Of a stretch of DNA of 64,000 bases, positions 62,204 through 64,000 are shown piece by piece. A program made the translations under genes and the position numbers. Location of the stretch: NCBI GenBank assembly GCA_030345135.1, contig CP128386.1:2877677-2941676 (forward strand), read 5' to 3'. Source of the stretch: Chitinophagaceae bacterium DXS (GTDB taxonomy: Bacteria > Bacteroidota > Bacteroidia > Chitinophagales > Chitinophagaceae). The notes under the pieces were generated by a model. It did no database searches. It was not told the DNA's origin and saw only the letters and a program-made list of their open reading frames with translations. The first letter of the stretch is position 1. Every line of letters starts with the position of its first letter.

Positions 62204-64000
62204 TCATGGCAGCATATCATCCGCATGCACTGCAAGCAACACCGGATTCTGATATAATATTTCCGCCATGTTTGTTGAATTGAAACCCCAGGGTATATGC
62301 TTTCCGTTTATTGTATCATCAGTTGGTACAACTGCATTATTGGTTGCATTCAGGTAAGAAAGTCTGAACGCTGCGTTGCCCTGGCTCAGATCATTCCAGG
62401 TTCGCGGTGCTGTTGCACTTGTATCAGTATCTAAACCAAATCGTATTTCGCCAGGTCTCTCCTGTATGACAAAGAACCAACCGGGATCAGGTGGCGTGCC
62501 ATCACGGTTGCCCCTTGCCGCTGCAGCCGTCAGGTCGAATCCGATAAACGTAAGATCTGGTGAGATGTGCGCGCTGAATAACGGATACTTTAAGTCTGTG
62601 CCTAACAGTCGCTGGGCTTGCGTATCCGACCCATTGAATGCTGCGCGTTGTGCATAGATAACGGTATCCGGAAAACGATTCAATAACTCGCCCCTTATAA
62701 CCAGTATCAGTGGGTTAGGCGTACTCATGCCAACCCTTGCAGAATGTGTTCCAAGCGTGGAGTTGGTAGGCCATTCATGAATCTTCTTTATGTCAAGATT
62801 TTGCTCAGCCTGCGCAACATCACTCAAACCTCCCGTATTTACTGCATCAGACGAATCCCAGAATTGACGAAAATAACTACCACGCTGATCCGTCGGAAAT
62901 TCGCGCCACAACAATTCTCTTCCTGTTTCATGATTTAAGCCAACCATAAAGGCTTCTATAAAGCGCTGGTTGCTTTCAACAAGTGTAATCGTATCTTTTG
63001 GAATAAGCCCAAGATTCGGACAGAAATAGTCAACACCAAGATCAACTACAGACTGGTAAGTGGGTGTATTAAATACCGGGTAAGCCATTACTGGTACAAT
63101 CTTATCGGCGGGCGGCATTGTATAACCAGGCATAAACTGTAACTGTCCATACACTTTTGCAGCAATCGTAAATATAGGATTGATTGCTGCAATCACATCG
63201 GTAGACAACGCATTTACATCCAATGACGCAACAGCCGGAATCCCTTGCCAATTGGTTGATTCAAAATAATCATTGTATTTCATCACAGCGGTCTGGAAGC
63301 GGGATTCACTTTCGAAATCCGCTACTTCTTTAAAGCTAATATTTCCAGGGTTTGTGGGAGCGAACATAGCACTTGCCACTTTATAGTTGCTTACGATCTC
63401 TACGTCCACGCTTATTTTATCAACCGTCAAAACAGACTGAAGTGAAGAAACTGTTTTAGGCGCCACCGCAGGAAATACATTGTTGGCAAGATTTATTCTT
63501 AATGAATTTTGTTTGAAGATAGTTTTTGCAGGATCCAGCCTCTTCATCACAGGTCCATTCGGCCTTTCTACTTTGCGATAAGCATAAGAGTACAATGCGT
63601 CGGGGACGGCGCTGTCTTCCATTTTTTTGAAAGCAGTAACGGAGCCGGACTTTACTTTGCGGAACATTTTATTACCTATTGCTGCTTTCTGCTCTGCCGG
63701 TTGATTTTTCAGGTGTTTGTTGTAGCCCGCATTAGACACTTGCTGTGCATGTTGCCCCCATTTTAATTTCCGGTTTGCTTCAATCACTTCACCTAATTGA
63801 CCCCACGCTTTATCCATTATTTCCTCCTGGCGCTTCTTTACATATTTTACGCCAACACCGGCAACTGCACGGCTTCTTGGATCAAGGTTCAGTTCATATA
63901 ACCATGAATTGTTGTTATTAAGTGCAGTGTCTGATGCATCCAGTTTTCTTGTGAGCGCATGCCATCTGCCATATAAATCCGGAACAATTAACGGATCATC
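62204..64000 (-). CDS. Large protein of unknown function, N-terminus beyond the window
   Basis: The frame that ends at 62204 is open to the last base of the window (598 residues visible), so the Met at 63817 is internal and the true start lies outside. The visible start reads DDPLIVPDLYGRWHALTRKL, then SWLYELNLDPRSRAVAGVG and an Arg/Lys-rich helix. The most distinctive block is FMVGLNHETGRELLWREFPT followed by DQRGSYFRQFWD (about residues 350-380 of the visible part). The C-terminal end has beta-strand character with TWNDLSQGNAAFRLSYLN. No family is recognised. First visible gene of the giant-protein operon. Confidence 0.75.
   Translation of the reverse strand, partial: DDPLIVPDLYGRWHALTRKLDASDTALNNNNSWLYELNLDPRSRAVAGVGVKYVKKRQEEIMDKAWGQLGEVIEANRKLKWGQHAQQVSNAGYNKHLKNQPAEQKAAIGNKMFRKVKSGSVTAFKKMEDSAVPDALYSYAYRKVERPNGPVMKRLDPAKTIFKQNSLRINLANNVFPAVAPKTVSSLQSVLTVDKISVDVEIVSNYKVASAMFAPTNPGNISFKEVADFESESRFQTAVMKYNDYFESTNWQGIPAVASLDVNALSTDVIAAINPIFTIAAKVYGQLQFMPGYTMPPADKIVPVMAYPVFNTPTYQSVVDLGVDYFCPNLGLIPKDTITLVESNQRFIEAFMVGLNHETGRELLWREFPTDQRGSYFRQFWDSSDAVNTGGLSDVAQAEQNLDIKKIHEWPTNSTLGTHSARVGMSTPNPLILVIRGELLNRFPDTVIYAQRAAFNGSDTQAQRLLGTDLKYPLFSAHISPDLTFIGFDLTAAAARGNRDGTPPDPGWFFVIQERPGEIRFGLDTDTSATAPRTWNDLSQGNAAFRLSYLNATNNAVVPTDDTINGKHIPWGFNSTNMAEILYQNPVLLAVHADDMLP

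Noticed and set aside
63817-63817. Met at 63817 as start of the last gene
   Set aside because: The same frame is open with coding-like sequence to the window edge (SWLYELNLDPRSRAVAGVG), so the start lies beyond 64000.

Overview
The window looks like chromosomal DNA of a Bacteroidota bacterium, most likely a Chitinophagaceae-type organism. The evidence is a SusC/SusD pair, a propeller/Y_Y_Y histidine kinase, many Bacteroidota-type lipoproteins, moderate-to-low GC, genes without strong Shine-Dalgarno sites, and two promoters that fit the Bacteroidota sigma consensus (TTG, 19 bp, TAnnTTTG). No tRNA, rRNA, CRISPR array, intact insertion sequence or prophage was recognised; the only structural RNA is RNase P RNA.

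Layout. 1-3078: 3'-truncated propeller sensor kinase. 3281-10419: histidine biosynthesis on the minus strand, hisG-hisD-hisC, then a secreted sugar dehydrogenase and cytochrome c, then hisB. The his operon starts with a clear attenuator: a 15-residue leader peptide with six His codons, an antiterminator and a terminator. 10462-11208: secreted unknown. 11290-12872: three-gene HipB-HipS-HipT toxin-antitoxin module with three palindromic operators. 12922-13267: rnpB. 13421-23744: PH/SHOCT protein, pruA, TPR protein plus gyrA, and pta-ackA. 24067-29094: DUF2911, queD, small lipoprotein, methyltransferase, class II cyclic-nucleotide phosphodiesterase-like MBL protein, NlpC/P60 lipoprotein with an apparently frameshifted membrane mini-gene behind it, and an unknown gene. 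29326-33929: ECF sigma factor, TPR membrane protein, small lipoprotein and TPR-CHAT protease-like protein on one strand. 34021-40644: DbpA-like helicase, dprA, HAD phosphatase, plsC-like acyltransferase, SIMPL protein and acyl-CoA dehydrogenase. 41179-48122: small polysaccharide-utilisation locus with GH16 glucanase divergent from susC-susD. 48381-49921: VOC protein and patatin. 50579-53216: unknown protein, membrane protein, NarL-type kinase and regulator. 53528-64000: three very large, co-directional, uncharacterised proteins (929 aa, 1902 aa, and at least 598 aa running off the window).

Among the most notable items are the his attenuator, the HipBST-like module whose HipT lacks the usual first serine of the Gly-rich loop, and the giant-protein operon. 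The spaces between genes also carry many families of short degenerate repeated words, often as inverted pairs between genes, and one MITE-like nested inverted repeat (6557-6792).
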